54,831 nucleotides of DNA, from positions 1-54,831 of the forward strand of contig JAFTUS010000013.1 in the NCBI GenBank assembly GCA_017466125.1. Reading direction: 5' to 3'. Positions 44,337-52,661 of this stretch are shown one piece after another. Source of the stretch: Lentisphaeria bacterium (GTDB taxonomy: Bacteria > Verrucomicrobiota > Lentisphaeria > Victivallales > Victivallaceae). Position 1 is the first letter of the stretch; each line of letters starts with the position of its first letter. Below the pieces are notes generated by a model that was not told where the DNA came from, did no database searches, and saw only the letters and a list, made by a program, of their open reading frames with translations. The translations under genes and the position numbers were made by a program.

Positions 44337-45299
44337 ATGATGAAAACAAAACAGAATTTCACATTAATTGAGCTCCTCGTAGTCACCTCACAACTTTGCC
44401 GTGATTTTTTTAAACGCTTTGTTTATACGGATAAGTACGGATGTGTACGGAAACATACGGAGAATGCCGCTCACAAAAATACGCCGCATCATACTTGCAA
44501 AGCAAGTGCTTCATGTTTGCCGCAGGCAAACGCTTCATGCAGCAACGCTGCGCTTCACACGGCGGAGCCGTGCTTCATTCGATCAGCGTTCACGCTGATT
44601 GAACTGCTGGTCGTGATCGCGATTATCGCTATTCTCGCAGCAATGCTTCTGCCCGCATTAAACAAAGCAAGAGAAAAAGCAAGGGCAACACAATGTGTAA
44701 ACAATCTGAAAACATTGGGTACTGCTGTCCAAATGTATGCCGGAGACAACGAGGATATGATTCCGTGCTATATCCCGGGAACTACCAAAATTCTTTGGAA
44801 CTATCTTTTGTTGGGGCCGAACCCTAACTATCGAAGCTCATATACCCCATTCACTGACTCATGGACACACACGCCAAATGGAATGTATATTGGCAGAGCA
44901 CAATTTCTCTGTCCCTCTATGCCGGGGAAACATGCCCTGACCGGTAATGCAAACTGGTGGGAATATAATCCTTCGTATGGAATCAATGTAGGGCTTTTCC
45001 CAGGAGAGTCCGGTTCATACAAAATAACTCGCTATAAATCCCCTTCCTTGAAGCGAATGATGGTAGATACCGTTAAATTTGACGGGACAACTTTTTCAGA
45101 GGATACCGGCGTGTGGCGTTGGAGTCGCAATACCTATTCTCCGGAAACGGCCGGCGCATTGGGATATCTTTCTTCGCGCCATAACATGTCTGCAAATATG
45201 AATCACGTGGATGGACATGTTGACAGTTATAAAACACCTAATGCTCTGTATCCAATTACAGATCGGGATAAATTGGAATATTTCATGTATGACAAATAA
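44337..45299 (+). CDS. Pseudopilin with duplicated signal and palindrome-rich in-frame insertion
   Basis: A 320-residue protein with two prepilin motifs. The first, [16 protein letters not shown], is interrupted after VV by about 63 foreign residues ([12 protein letters not shown]... through [12 protein letters not shown] to EPCFIRSA). The second, [17 protein letters not shown] then [18 protein letters not shown], is complete and leads into a normal body ending [16 protein letters not shown]. The insertion is in frame and carries a 10-base tandem repeat and five hairpins. Processing at the first site would leave no hydrophobic helix, so the second site is probably used, or the protein is inactive. 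It lies between GH127 and a secreted GH in one operon. Confidence 0.85.
   Translation: MMKTKQNFTLIELLVVTSQLCRDFFKRFVYTDKYGCVRKHTENAAHKNTPHHTCKASASCLPQANASCSNAALHTAEPCFIRSAFTLIELLVVIAIIAILAAMLLPALNKAREKARATQCVNNLKTLGTAVQMYAGDNEDMIPCYIPGTTKILWNYLLLGPNPNYRSSYTPFTDSWTHTPNGMYIGRAQFLCPSMPGKHALTGNANWWEYNPSYGINVGLFPGESGSYKITRYKSPSLKRMMVDTVKFDGTTFSEDTGVWRWSRNTYSPETAGALGYLSSRHNMSANMNHVDGHVDSYKTPNALYPITDRDKLEYFMYDK
44426..44465 (+). repeat. Four tandem 10-base repeats (TACGGA + NNNN)
   Basis: TACGGA recurs at 44426, 44436, 44446 and 44456, each followed by four variable bases, inside the pseudopilin insertion. The period equals about one DNA helical turn. Confidence 0.85.
44493..44599 (+). repeat. Array of five hairpins with GCTTCAT spacers
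   Basis: Perfect stems lie at 44493-44507 (ACTTGC-AAA-GCAAGT), 44515-44531 (GTTTGCC-GCA-GGCAAAC), 44539-44551 (GCAGC-AAC-GCTGC), 44558-44572 (CACGGC-GGA-GCCGTG) and 44582-44599 (ATCAGCGT-TC-ACGCTGAT). GCTTCAT or a one-base variant separates them. Stems differ in sequence while spacers are conserved. The last stem overlaps the codons for Ala-Phe-Thr-Leu-Ile of the intact pilin signal. Confidence 0.9.
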
Positions 45300-45330
45300 A
45301 TAGAAACAACAAAATTATAAAGGTTTTCCA

Positions 45331-48300
45331 ATGAAAAAAATTCTGATTTGCTTCTGCATATTTACCGGATTGATGCTTTCAGCAACCCCCCGGGTTCTAT
45401 TTGAACTCGGCGGCAAAACAAAGTTGAGGCATTTCGCAGTTGAACTGACACAAACTGACGATGGAACCCTCTCTGTAAAGAAAAATTCTCATGCAAACTG
45501 GGGCGGTTTCTATCTTCCGCACACCTCTGTACTTGAATTTGCCGGGCAGAGAGTCCGTGTCTCTGGACGTATTCAAGTCAAATCCCTGAAGAGTTTCGGA
45601 TTGCAGCCTCCCTCTTTGAACGGCAGTATTTGGTTTCAAAATGAAAAATCGGGAATTGCAAGCCATAAAAAGAGAATCGGAAGCGGAACGTTTTTCTCGC
45701 TCAAGGAAGTCGGACCGGAAATCGCTTTTGACAAGACTTTTCCGGTTCCCTCAAATGGGAAATATATGGTTATATTTCTCAATTTCGGGTATTCAACAGG
45801 AGAATTTATTGTAAAAAATTTGAAAGTTGAAGTTGTGAGTCCTGTCAAAGTGGAAAAGCGTGTCAACACCGGAATACCGGAAAAAGTGATGCTTCTCCAG
45901 CCCGGCATTCCCAAATCGTTTTCGCTCGCAAACACTTCTGACTGGAAAAAGTCAGCCAATATCACTCTTTCGTATACTCCGGAGGGGGTCCATCTGCACG
46001 TTGAGGCAAATGACACTTATCATCGCCAACCATTTTCCGACAAACGTATCTGGCGTGGAGATTCTCTGCAGTTTGCCGCCGATCCGCTTCTCGATCGCCA
46101 GGAAAATGGGTACAACGGTGCGGATGATGTAGAGTATGGGCTTGCCCTTCTTGAAAATGGCAAGAGTCTTCTGCATATTTTTGCGGAACCCGCAGACTAC
46201 CCGCCTCCCATGAATCGCATCCGCTACTTTGTCAGACGCGATGAAGCCGCAAAAAAAACGGAATATCAGTTGTTTTTTCCGTGGAAGGCATTCGGTCCAT
46301 TTCTGTACGATAAAATGGATCGGTTCGGTGCGAATATTCTTCTCAACGCCTGCGAGGAAAATGGACAACGCCACACCATTGAATGGCATCCTGCCACGGC
46401 GAACGGCAAAAAGCCTGCTGCCATGGCTGCGATCCTGCTCGACAAAACAAAACGCGGCATTATGGCGGATATTCTTCCATGTAAACTGAATCGTGATTCC
46501 GGAAAAGATTACTGTTTTCAGGCTGCAGTCGTAGCAATTGAACCTGTAAAAGGAAAAATCTCCATCACCTGCAATGGGAAAGAGGTCTATGACGAGAATA
46601 TCCTTTTTGCACAGGGAGAAACGATCTTCTCTTTCACTCTGCCTAATACTCTTTTTCAAAACGGTGAAAACTCGATCACTATTTCTTTTGCCGATGCTCA
46701 AAAAGAATTTCACACGAAATCTTTTAAGGTTTCGCAAATTTCAGAAAAAGAACAGACCGAACGTATCATGAAACTGCGACAGGCTTGCTATAACAAGATG
46801 GCAGCGTTGGAACCGATGATTCAAAAATTCAATACCGATACCGCATTTCCACGAGAACAGATGATTTCATGGAAGGTCTGCAAACTCTTTCTTGACTTGT
46901 TCATTCCTGAAGATGTTACGCGAAAAGACTATGTTCTCGCACTGCGGGAAGTAGAAGAGGTTGACGCTGCACTAACTCAGTTGAAAAAAGAACTGGAAAG
47001 CAAAAATTATGTACTTTCCCAGTCACGTAATGTTATGGATCTTAAAATCGATAACGGTTCACTGGTCGGTTCCGATGGGCCAGTCTTTGCTTTTGGGATA
47101 CATGGAGCACCTGCGATGCGTCGTCTGAACTGGCATGATCATAAAATGCTGAGTATAACTCATACATCATCTGATATCACGCCAATTAAATGGACGACTT
47201 TCCCGACAACATCGCAAGGGAAACCAACTACTCGTTCCTGTAAGTTACGCCCCTTTGAATGGAGAAATTACAATACAACTTCAACTCCTCTTATCCAGGT
47301 ATATAGCAGTTGGTGGGAAAAATATATTAAAAAATGGCAGTCGGATGCTATCGTGAGCGGTAACCATTTTCTCGGTTATGACCCCGATCATCCAAGGATG
47401 CGGGAAATGGTTGATATCATGGTAAGCGGCACATTTCGCGACCTTGCCGCACAAAAACATAATGTTTTGAAGGATTCGATTGCTTTTGACCTCTGGAATG
47501 AACCGATGTTTGGTTCTGTTTCACCTTATACGGTAATGGCATACCGGAACTTCCTTGAAAAACGCTATGGTACAATTGAAAACTACAATCGTTACTATAA
47601 GAGTAACTTTAAAAACTTTAATGAAATCACAGACATTCGGAGCAAGATGGACTATCTTCCTATTGCTTGCTACGATTACTGCACATTCAATAATCAGCGT
47701 TTTTACGAATTTCACAAGATTGTACGCGATGCTGCAAAACGCGGAGCCGGGCCTGAAAATCCAATTCGTTTTACAATTAAACTGATGAATGCACAACTCT
47801 GTGGCGGCTGGGCATCGGCTGAAAGAGGATACGATGTAGACCTGATTTCAAAGTTGACGGATATACACGGTGGCGATAACTTCGTTTCCGAAATACTGCA
47901 TGTAGAGCCAGACTACACCTGCAATTGGCGACCGCAGGTTTTTGCTTTTGATCTCATGAAATCTGTCGCACCAAATCAGCCCATTATAGACAGTGAATAT
48001 CATGCTTCTGCAACTTCTCCCGATATGGTTTCTGCCGCTTTTATTATGGGAGCTCATCATGGGCTCAATGCCGCAAGCTGGTGGAGATGGAACCGGGATG
48101 AAAAGATGTATTTCCGGGTAGCAGCCAAAGGTGCGATGCCTTACTGGTTCCATTCATCGCCCGACTGCAATCCTGCTGCGATGATCGCCGGATTGCGTAC
48201 AGCTGTCCTGCTGGATCGTCTGATGGAGGAAGTTCTGCCTTTCTATACAGCTCCGCGTCCAATGCGTATTCTTTGGTCACAGACTTCCATCAACTTCATC

Positions 48301-48873
48301 GGGACAAATAGTATACAAACCTTATGGAAGGTTTACGATAAGGTGAATTTTACCAGTCACCAACCTGTGGGCTTCGTAACTGAACGTCAACTTCTCGAAG
48401 GCAAAATTCCAGAAGATATGAAAATCCTCGTTATTGCCGGGACGCCATATGCTCAGAACGGTGTTTGGCAGGCATTGGAGAAACTGGAAAAGGCCGGAGT
48501 CCGTGTGGTCCGCATCGGAGAAAATCAGATCACCCGCAACTCCTTCGATGAAAAGATGGAGCCGCCCCGTCTGAAACATCCGGCGGAATCCTCTCTTGAC
48601 GCATGGGACATCCGGAAAGATATGCAGAGTGCCGGAGTAACAGAATTGGCACGGTTAGTAGGAGAAAACCGTCAATTTGTGGAAGCCCGTTTTGTAAAAT
48701 ACGGGAACCGTGTCCTCGGTTATGCTGTCAATGTCGGCAAGCAAAAGGCAAAACTCCATGTTACGGATCTGCAGGGGAAAAACTTAGCCATCAAAACCCG
48801 CGGCGAGATACCGGTTAGAACGATGACTGAGTTCGAACTTGCTCCGCGTGGATGGATCTTATTTGAACTTTGA
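45331..48873 (+). CDS. Giant secreted multimodular glycoside hydrolase (CBM9-like plus GH42-like barrel)
   Basis: An 1180-residue protein with a signal peptide (MKKILICFCIFTGLMLSA). Residues about 25-170 form one beta-sandwich. A CBM9/DOMON-like module follows (about 185-380; WRGDSLQFAADPLLD). A helical linker (about 480-560) leads to a clan A barrel with acid/base E724 in FDLWNEPMFGS, then NFLEKRYGTIENYN, and nucleophile E889 in PIIDSEYHAS. A Rossmann-like segment (EDMKILVIAGTPYA) and a small beta domain complete a GH42-like layout. It lies 31 bases after the composite pseudopilin and 20 bases before a metallo-beta-lactamase-fold gene. It is probably the surface-acting depolymerase of the GH127 locus. 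Confidence 0.84.
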   Translation: MKKILICFCIFTGLMLSATPRVLFELGGKTKLRHFAVELTQTDDGTLSVKKNSHANWGGFYLPHTSVLEFAGQRVRVSGRIQVKSLKSFGLQPPSLNGSIWFQNEKSGIASHKKRIGSGTFFSLKEVGPEIAFDKTFPVPSNGKYMVIFLNFGYSTGEFIVKNLKVEVVSPVKVEKRVNTGIPEKVMLLQPGIPKSFSLANTSDWKKSANITLSYTPEGVHLHVEANDTYHRQPFSDKRIWRGDSLQFAADPLLDRQENGYNGADDVEYGLALLENGKSLLHIFAEPADYPPPMNRIRYFVRRDEAAKKTEYQLFFPWKAFGPFLYDKMDRFGANILLNACEENGQRHTIEWHPATANGKKPAAMAAILLDKTKRGIMADILPCKLNRDSGKDYCFQAAVVAIEPVKGKISITCNGKEVYDENILFAQGETIFSFTLPNTLFQNGENSITISFADAQKEFHTKSFKVSQISEKEQTERIMKLRQACYNKMAALEPMIQKFNTDTAFPREQMISWKVCKLFLDLFIPEDVTRKDYVLALREVEEVDAALTQLKKELESKNYVLSQSRNVMDLKIDNGSLVGSDGPVFAFGIHGAPAMRRLNWHDHKMLSITHTSSDITPIKWTTFPTTSQGKPTTRSCKLRPFEWRNYNTTSTPLIQVYSSWWEKYIKKWQSDAIVSGNHFLGYDPDHPRMREMVDIMVSGTFRDLAAQKHNVLKDSIAFDLWNEPMFGSVSPYTVMAYRNFLEKRYGTIENYNRYYKSNFKNFNEITDIRSKMDYLPIACYDYCTFNNQRFYEFHKIVRDAAKRGAGPENPIRFTIKLMNAQLCGGWASAERGYDVDLISKLTDIHGGDNFVSEILHVEPDYTCNWRPQVFAFDLMKSVAPNQPIIDSEYHASATSPDMVSAAFIMGAHHGLNAASWWRWNRDEKMYFRVAAKGAMPYWFHSSPDCNPAAMIAGLRTAVLLDRLMEEVLPFYTAPRPMRILWSQTSINFIGTNSIQTLWKVYDKVNFTSHQPVGFVTERQLLEGKIPEDMKILVIAGTPYAQNGVWQALEKLEKAGVRVVRIGENQITRNSFDEKMEPPRLKHPAESSLDAWDIRKDMQSAGVTELARLVGENRQFVEARFVKYGNRVLGYAVNVGKQKAKLHVTDLQGKNLAIKTRGEIPVRTMTEFELAPRGWILFEL

Positions 48874-48893
48874 ACAAAAAGGAATTTTGGGAA

Positions 48894-49997
48894 ATGAAAA
48901 TAATTTTGACATGCATTGGCATCTCTTATATAGTAATGCTTTCTGCCGCCCCCCAGCTTCCTTCCGATTTAGGTAGTAATGCAAAACTAAGCCGAAATGA
49001 AGTAATTAAAAACCGATCCAAAGATGGAACTTTAAGCGTAAAGAAAAATTCTCGTACAGAAAGAAAAGAAATTATGAATCGTCTTCAACTCGAAAAGGTC
49101 TATGAAGCTATCTTGAAAAGCTCAACGATGGAAGAACGCCGTACTGCATTGTTAGAAATGGACTGCCTGTTCGGCAGAGCGAACTCAGAAAACAGTGTTG
49201 TTCTCAGTGAATTTTATAACGACTGTGTTCAACGTGTTATTGCTGAAATCAAAACGCACGATAAATCAGTACCGAGATTGTGGAAACTTTATAGTTCTGG
49301 AATAATCGTCACCTCCGGCGGAAAAGTACGGGCATTTGATCTCAACTGCGGATGTGAGGATAAATTTAAGAGAAGTCGCTTGAGATTGAAACCGGAAATC
49401 ATCGGAGCGTTGGCAGATATCATTGATGAAAGTTATCATACACATAATCACAGTGACCATTTCGGTTTGGAACTTGCAGATGCTCTTTTGGCGCGGAAAA
49501 AAAGGGTCATATGTACAACCGATATGATTCGAGACTGGCTGTTGGACGGAGCAATTGATTCCAAAGAACTACAAAGTAACGAGATCAAGGTTTTCCACAG
49601 TTACCAACGCGGAGCAGTAAAAGGACCGGGAGTACCCAACAGTGTTTATATCCTGAAGCTGAAAGAAAATTCCCATCTTCTTGTCCGCGGAGATATGTTT
49701 GACGGGAAAGATGTTCTCGCTTTATGTGATTATCTGACAGAAAACGGTCTTCGTATTACTTATGCGGCGATAAGCCCTTTCGGAACGAGTTTACCGGAAT
49801 GTTCTGCCGAATTACGAAAACGCTATCAGAGTATTATTATTCCTGTTCATGAATGGGAATTTTCGCACCGCGTTCGGGGATTAAGCGGAAAAGCTACTCA
49901 AACCTATTCGGAATGGTACTGCGCATTCCCCGAAGAAGTCGCTGCAAATAGAGCACGTTTTCTTTTCTGGGGAGAAGCAACCTCGTTGGCTGAATGA
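48894..49997 (+). CDS. Metallo-beta-lactamase-fold hydrolase with a borrowed secretion leader
   Basis: A 367-residue protein. The C-terminal 300 residues have the metal-binding motif H184-N-H186-S-D188-H189 followed by conserved strands (NSVYILKLKENSHLLVRGD; IIIPVHEWEFSHR), consistent with a two-metal MBL-fold hydrolase. The first 53 residues instead resemble the start of the preceding giant GH (MLSA.P...LG...KL, then DGTLSVKKNS). A Met near residue 60 (MNRLQLEKVYEAIL) may be the ancestral start. ATG 48894 is preferred to an overlapping TTG at 48870. Whether the protein is exported is uncertain: the leader's hydrophobic core survives. Confidence 0.7.
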   Translation: MKIILTCIGISYIVMLSAAPQLPSDLGSNAKLSRNEVIKNRSKDGTLSVKKNSRTERKEIMNRLQLEKVYEAILKSSTMEERRTALLEMDCLFGRANSENSVVLSEFYNDCVQRVIAEIKTHDKSVPRLWKLYSSGIIVTSGGKVRAFDLNCGCEDKFKRSRLRLKPEIIGALADIIDESYHTHNHSDHFGLELADALLARKKRVICTTDMIRDWLLDGAIDSKELQSNEIKVFHSYQRGAVKGPGVPNSVYILKLKENSHLLVRGDMFDGKDVLALCDYLTENGLRITYAAISPFGTSLPECSAELRKRYQSIIIPVHEWEFSHRVRGLSGKATQTYSEWYCAFPEEVAANRARFLFWGEATSLAE

Positions 49998-50062
49998 AAA
50001 TCTAATAGCCAGCACCAAAAAGAGTTAAAATATACGACAAAAGAATCCGTGGTTTTCTCGTA

Positions 50063-50081
50063 TTAATTGGTGCCATTCCAT
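50063..50081 (-). repeat. Inverted copy of the GGAATGG-CCAATTA repeat
   Basis: On the minus strand this reads ATGGAATGGCACCAATTAA, one change from the core of the tandem repeats at 50445-50500. Confidence 0.6.
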
Positions 50082-50175
50082 GTAATTGATTATTGAACAA
50101 TGAATTATAAATAAATTATTTCTTTTACCACGGTGACATTTGACTATTTGATATGCTGGTGATATATCACTGACA

Positions 50176-50226
50176 GTAGCGGGCAAATTATTGCGTCTGG
50201 GAAGACCAAAAAATGGAACAATTTAA
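50176..50226 (+). pseudogene. Transposase C-terminal fragment 1
   Basis: A short open stretch, VAGKLLRLGRPKN plus a stop, resembles the RPGRP-K tail typical of Y1 (IS200-like, REP-associated) transposases and the larger fragment that follows. It is too short to be sure. Confidence 0.35.
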
Positions 50227-50249
50227 CTATAAGTATATAATGAATAGTT

Positions 50250-50274
50250 ATTTGTATAGAATGGCACTAATTAC
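50250..50274 (+). repeat. Degenerate copy of the 28-base repeat
   Basis: The stretch reads ATTTGTATAGAATGGCACTA and then ATTAC, a diverged version of the tandem unit at 50445-50500, placed between the two transposase fragments. Confidence 0.6.
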
Positions 50275-50276
50275 TT

Positions 50277-50435
50277 TTGAGTTTGCCTTATGATGAAGAC
50301 TTGAAAGAGTTCAGATCTTCTGCATCTGTTTTAGGCGATAAGGATTTCCTTGTGCGCCTATCATCCCAAGCGGGCAGATTGTTTTTACGTCCGGGGAGAC
50401 CGGCAAAAGAGAATAATTTAATTGCAAATGCATGA
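50277..50435 (+). pseudogene. Transposase C-terminal fragment 2 (Y1/REP-associated type)
   Basis: About 52 codons read LSLPYDEDLKEFRSS, then LGDKDFLVRLSSQAGRLF and LRPGRPAKEN before a stop. The GD..F...L....GR...RPGRP.K pattern matches the C-terminal tail I recall for REP-associated tyrosine transposases. The catalytic HUH and tyrosine region is missing. The remaining bases of the gene-free stretch 49998-50583 are AT-rich repeats and terminator sequence. Confidence 0.45.
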
Positions 50436-50444
50436 TAGAAAGTT

Positions 50445-50500
50445 ATTTGTATGGAATGGTACCAATTACCCCATTTGTATGGAATGGTACCAATTACCCC
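50445..50500 (+). repeat. Perfect 28-base tandem duplication
   Basis: Two identical adjacent units (50445-50472, 50473-50500) with the core ATGGAATGGTACCAATTA. Two diverged copies lie at 50250 and, inverted, at 50063. They flank transposase fragments and resemble REP-type units. Confidence 0.9.
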
Positions 50501-50519
50501 GATAAAACACGCTGCGTGT
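50501..50519 (-). terminator. Terminator for the GH95 transcript
   Basis: On the minus strand ACACGC-A-GCGTGT (50519-50507) is followed by TTTTATC, 65 bases after the GH95 stop codon. Confidence 0.55.
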
Positions 50520-50583
50520 GGAATTTTTTATCAGTCTGCGTTCAGTACAGAACCTTTCATTTTTATCTCTCATTTCCTTTTTC

Positions 50584-52641
50584 TTACGGAACCTGACGGA
50601 AAGTCATTTTCTGTCCGGCACTTAATGCGCCCTTGAAAACGTCGCCGCCCTGATACCGGCGGTTTTCTTCATCAAGCCACTCTCCGGCAGGGAAGCGGAA
50701 CGTGAGATTTGCCTCTCTGACGGCGGTAAAGGTGAAACCTTTCCGGCCGCCGGAAAAACGCATGCCGCCCGGCACAGCGATATTGGAACAGGAACAGACA
50801 CTTTCCGCAGAGAAACCGCCGAAAAGTTCCAGTACGCCATTGCGTTCATAAAGGAAACTATCGAGGATCGCCGCAACGATGCCCAATCCGGCATCCATTT
50901 GCATGAGCCGGTTGTTTCCGCAGAGACCATTGGAGAACCCTTTGAAATTGGCGTCGTGCAAAGTCCGTCCGCCCTTGTTGGTGTAGACTATCGGCCACAT
51001 CTGCAACAGGAACTGTGCCATTTCAGGATTACCGAAACGGGTGTGCAGCATTACCGCCCACGGAAAACTCCAACCAGCCCATTCGCCCATGCCGTGCGAT
51101 ATCCAGCTGCGGAGGCTCTTTTGCAGAACTTCAGCGGGAAGTTTATCTGCCATATCAAACGGACAAACCGCCGCCAGATGTGAATGGTGACGATGACTCA
51201 TATCCAATTTCAGACCTTCCCAAAGGCCGATTTCTCCGTCCACTTCTGTATAAACAGGGAGTTTTTCCTGAATATCGTACCATGTTTGCGGAACTTTTTC
51301 GCCCAGCATTTCTGCGGCGGCAAAGATATCCCGCAGCAGCCGGTGAATCGCCGCCAGATGGAAAGAGGGATTTTTGCCGCAGGCATCGATTTCAGCTCCC
51401 CGGTATTCGGGAGAAGTCAGCCACGGCAGAGCGTAATGCTCTCCGTCAAATTCCAGCATGGCTTCATACACCCGCATGACACCGCACATAAAGTCAAATC
51501 CGAAACGGCGCAGGAAATCCATATCGCCGGAGTAACGGACATATTCAAACATCATATCAGCCATCCATCCGGCAGAAGTATGATCCACCGTACCCGCCCA
51601 GAAACCGGCAAGGTTCACACAGCGATCATCTACAGAATGCGGAATCATGTAACCGTCTTTGATTCCGACGAAACATTCCGCATTGTACCGCATTCTTTCT
51701 TTCCAACTTTCCATCATCGCCCAAAGCGGTTTCAAGTTGTCGAAAAGTCCGGCACGGCAGGCGGGCCAATAACACATTTCAACGTTGATATTGAAGTGAA
51801 AATCAGAACTCCACGGCGGCAGTTGACTGTCTTCGATCCACGGTCCCTGCAATCCGGCGGGATCACCGTCTGCGGCAGTCATGCCCTGAAAATTGAAAAT
51901 TCCCCGGTAGTAGAAAGAGTCCGTTATCTTATTTCCGGTACGGATTTCCGGAGTTTTCTCCCAGAATTCCTGCCAGAAAACGGTATTTTCTTTTTCCAAT
52001 CCGGCAAAAGAAGCACAAATTTCCTCCTGCATCCGTTTGCCCCGGTAAAAGCGGAAAAACACACCGTCATTCTGCTCTTTGCAGACGATACCGTAAGCGG
52101 GGTCATGCGGCATTGGCTGATGAAAGCCGTCCGCATATTTTTCCGGCGGCACAAATCCGCGCGTTGCCAGAACCGGTGCAAGGTCAAAACCGGGGATCAG
52201 TTGAAATTCCTTTGCTCCGCGAAAAGCGAAAAGATTTTTATCTTTCTGGGCAAGGCGGATTTCAACTGTAGTATTTTTGCCCTCCACTTTCAACAGGCTG
52301 TCCTTGAGAGAAAGAGAAACGCTCTTTGCTTCCGACAGCGGTAAAACGACCCGTGCCAGCGGCACAGTGGCGGGCTGAATGGCGGGGCCGGAGAAAAGTT
52401 GACGGACACGTTTGATATCCTGTGCCTCAAAAGCCTCGCAGAAATTTTTGTAAGTCTGATCTTTCTGCCACAATTCGCCGCCCTGGTGATCCCAGAGGGC
52501 GGTTGCTCCGACAGTAATATTGACAATGCCGTTTTCACCCCAGACAGAAAGGCCCAAGACACCGTTTCCGATAGCAAGACCGGTCTGTACATGTTCCAAC
52601 GGGAAATCGACAACTGTTTTTTCATATTCGACAGGTAACAT
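50584..52641 (-). CDS. GH95-type alpha-L-fucosidase/galactosidase-like enzyme
   Basis: A 685-residue enzyme. An N-terminal beta-sandwich (AIGNGVLGLSVWG, typical of GH95) precedes an (alpha/alpha)6 barrel with PAGLQGPWIEDSQLPPWSSD and FHFNINVEMCYW, which holds the two catalytic-base asparagines (near 283-285). The HRHHSHLAAVCP motif lies near 481 and FGGFSA near the C-terminus. The family inverts alpha-1,2-linked L-fucose or L-galactose. No signal peptide, so cytoplasmic. It lies 20 bases after the serine hydrolase gene in a minus-strand pair. The start agrees with the family, which begins near the LPLGNG-type motif. Confidence 0.9.
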   Translation of the reverse strand: MLPVEYEKTVVDFPLEHVQTGLAIGNGVLGLSVWGENGIVNITVGATALWDHQGGELWQKDQTYKNFCEAFEAQDIKRVRQLFSGPAIQPATVPLARVVLPLSEAKSVSLSLKDSLLKVEGKNTTVEIRLAQKDKNLFAFRGAKEFQLIPGFDLAPVLATRGFVPPEKYADGFHQPMPHDPAYGIVCKEQNDGVFFRFYRGKRMQEEICASFAGLEKENTVFWQEFWEKTPEIRTGNKITDSFYYRGIFNFQGMTAADGDPAGLQGPWIEDSQLPPWSSDFHFNINVEMCYWPACRAGLFDNLKPLWAMMESWKERMRYNAECFVGIKDGYMIPHSVDDRCVNLAGFWAGTVDHTSAGWMADMMFEYVRYSGDMDFLRRFGFDFMCGVMRVYEAMLEFDGEHYALPWLTSPEYRGAEIDACGKNPSFHLAAIHRLLRDIFAAAEMLGEKVPQTWYDIQEKLPVYTEVDGEIGLWEGLKLDMSHRHHSHLAAVCPFDMADKLPAEVLQKSLRSWISHGMGEWAGWSFPWAVMLHTRFGNPEMAQFLLQMWPIVYTNKGGRTLHDANFKGFSNGLCGNNRLMQMDAGLGIVAAILDSFLYERNGVLELFGGFSAESVCSCSNIAVPGGMRFSGGRKGFTFTAVREANLTFRFPAGEWLDEENRRYQGGDVFKGALSAGQKMTFRQVP

Positions 52642-52661
52642 CTTTGAAATTCCTTTATGTT

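Noticed and set aside
44493..44599. CRISPR array
   Set aside because: The constant parts are only seven bases and the variable parts are self-complementary stems of different length, inside a coding frame. No cas gene is near.
51184..52344. Plus-strand open frame of 386 codons opposite the GH95 gene
   Set aside because: GH95 motifs occupy the same bases on the minus strand. The antisense frame is rich in histidine and arginine, as expected from a reversed reading.
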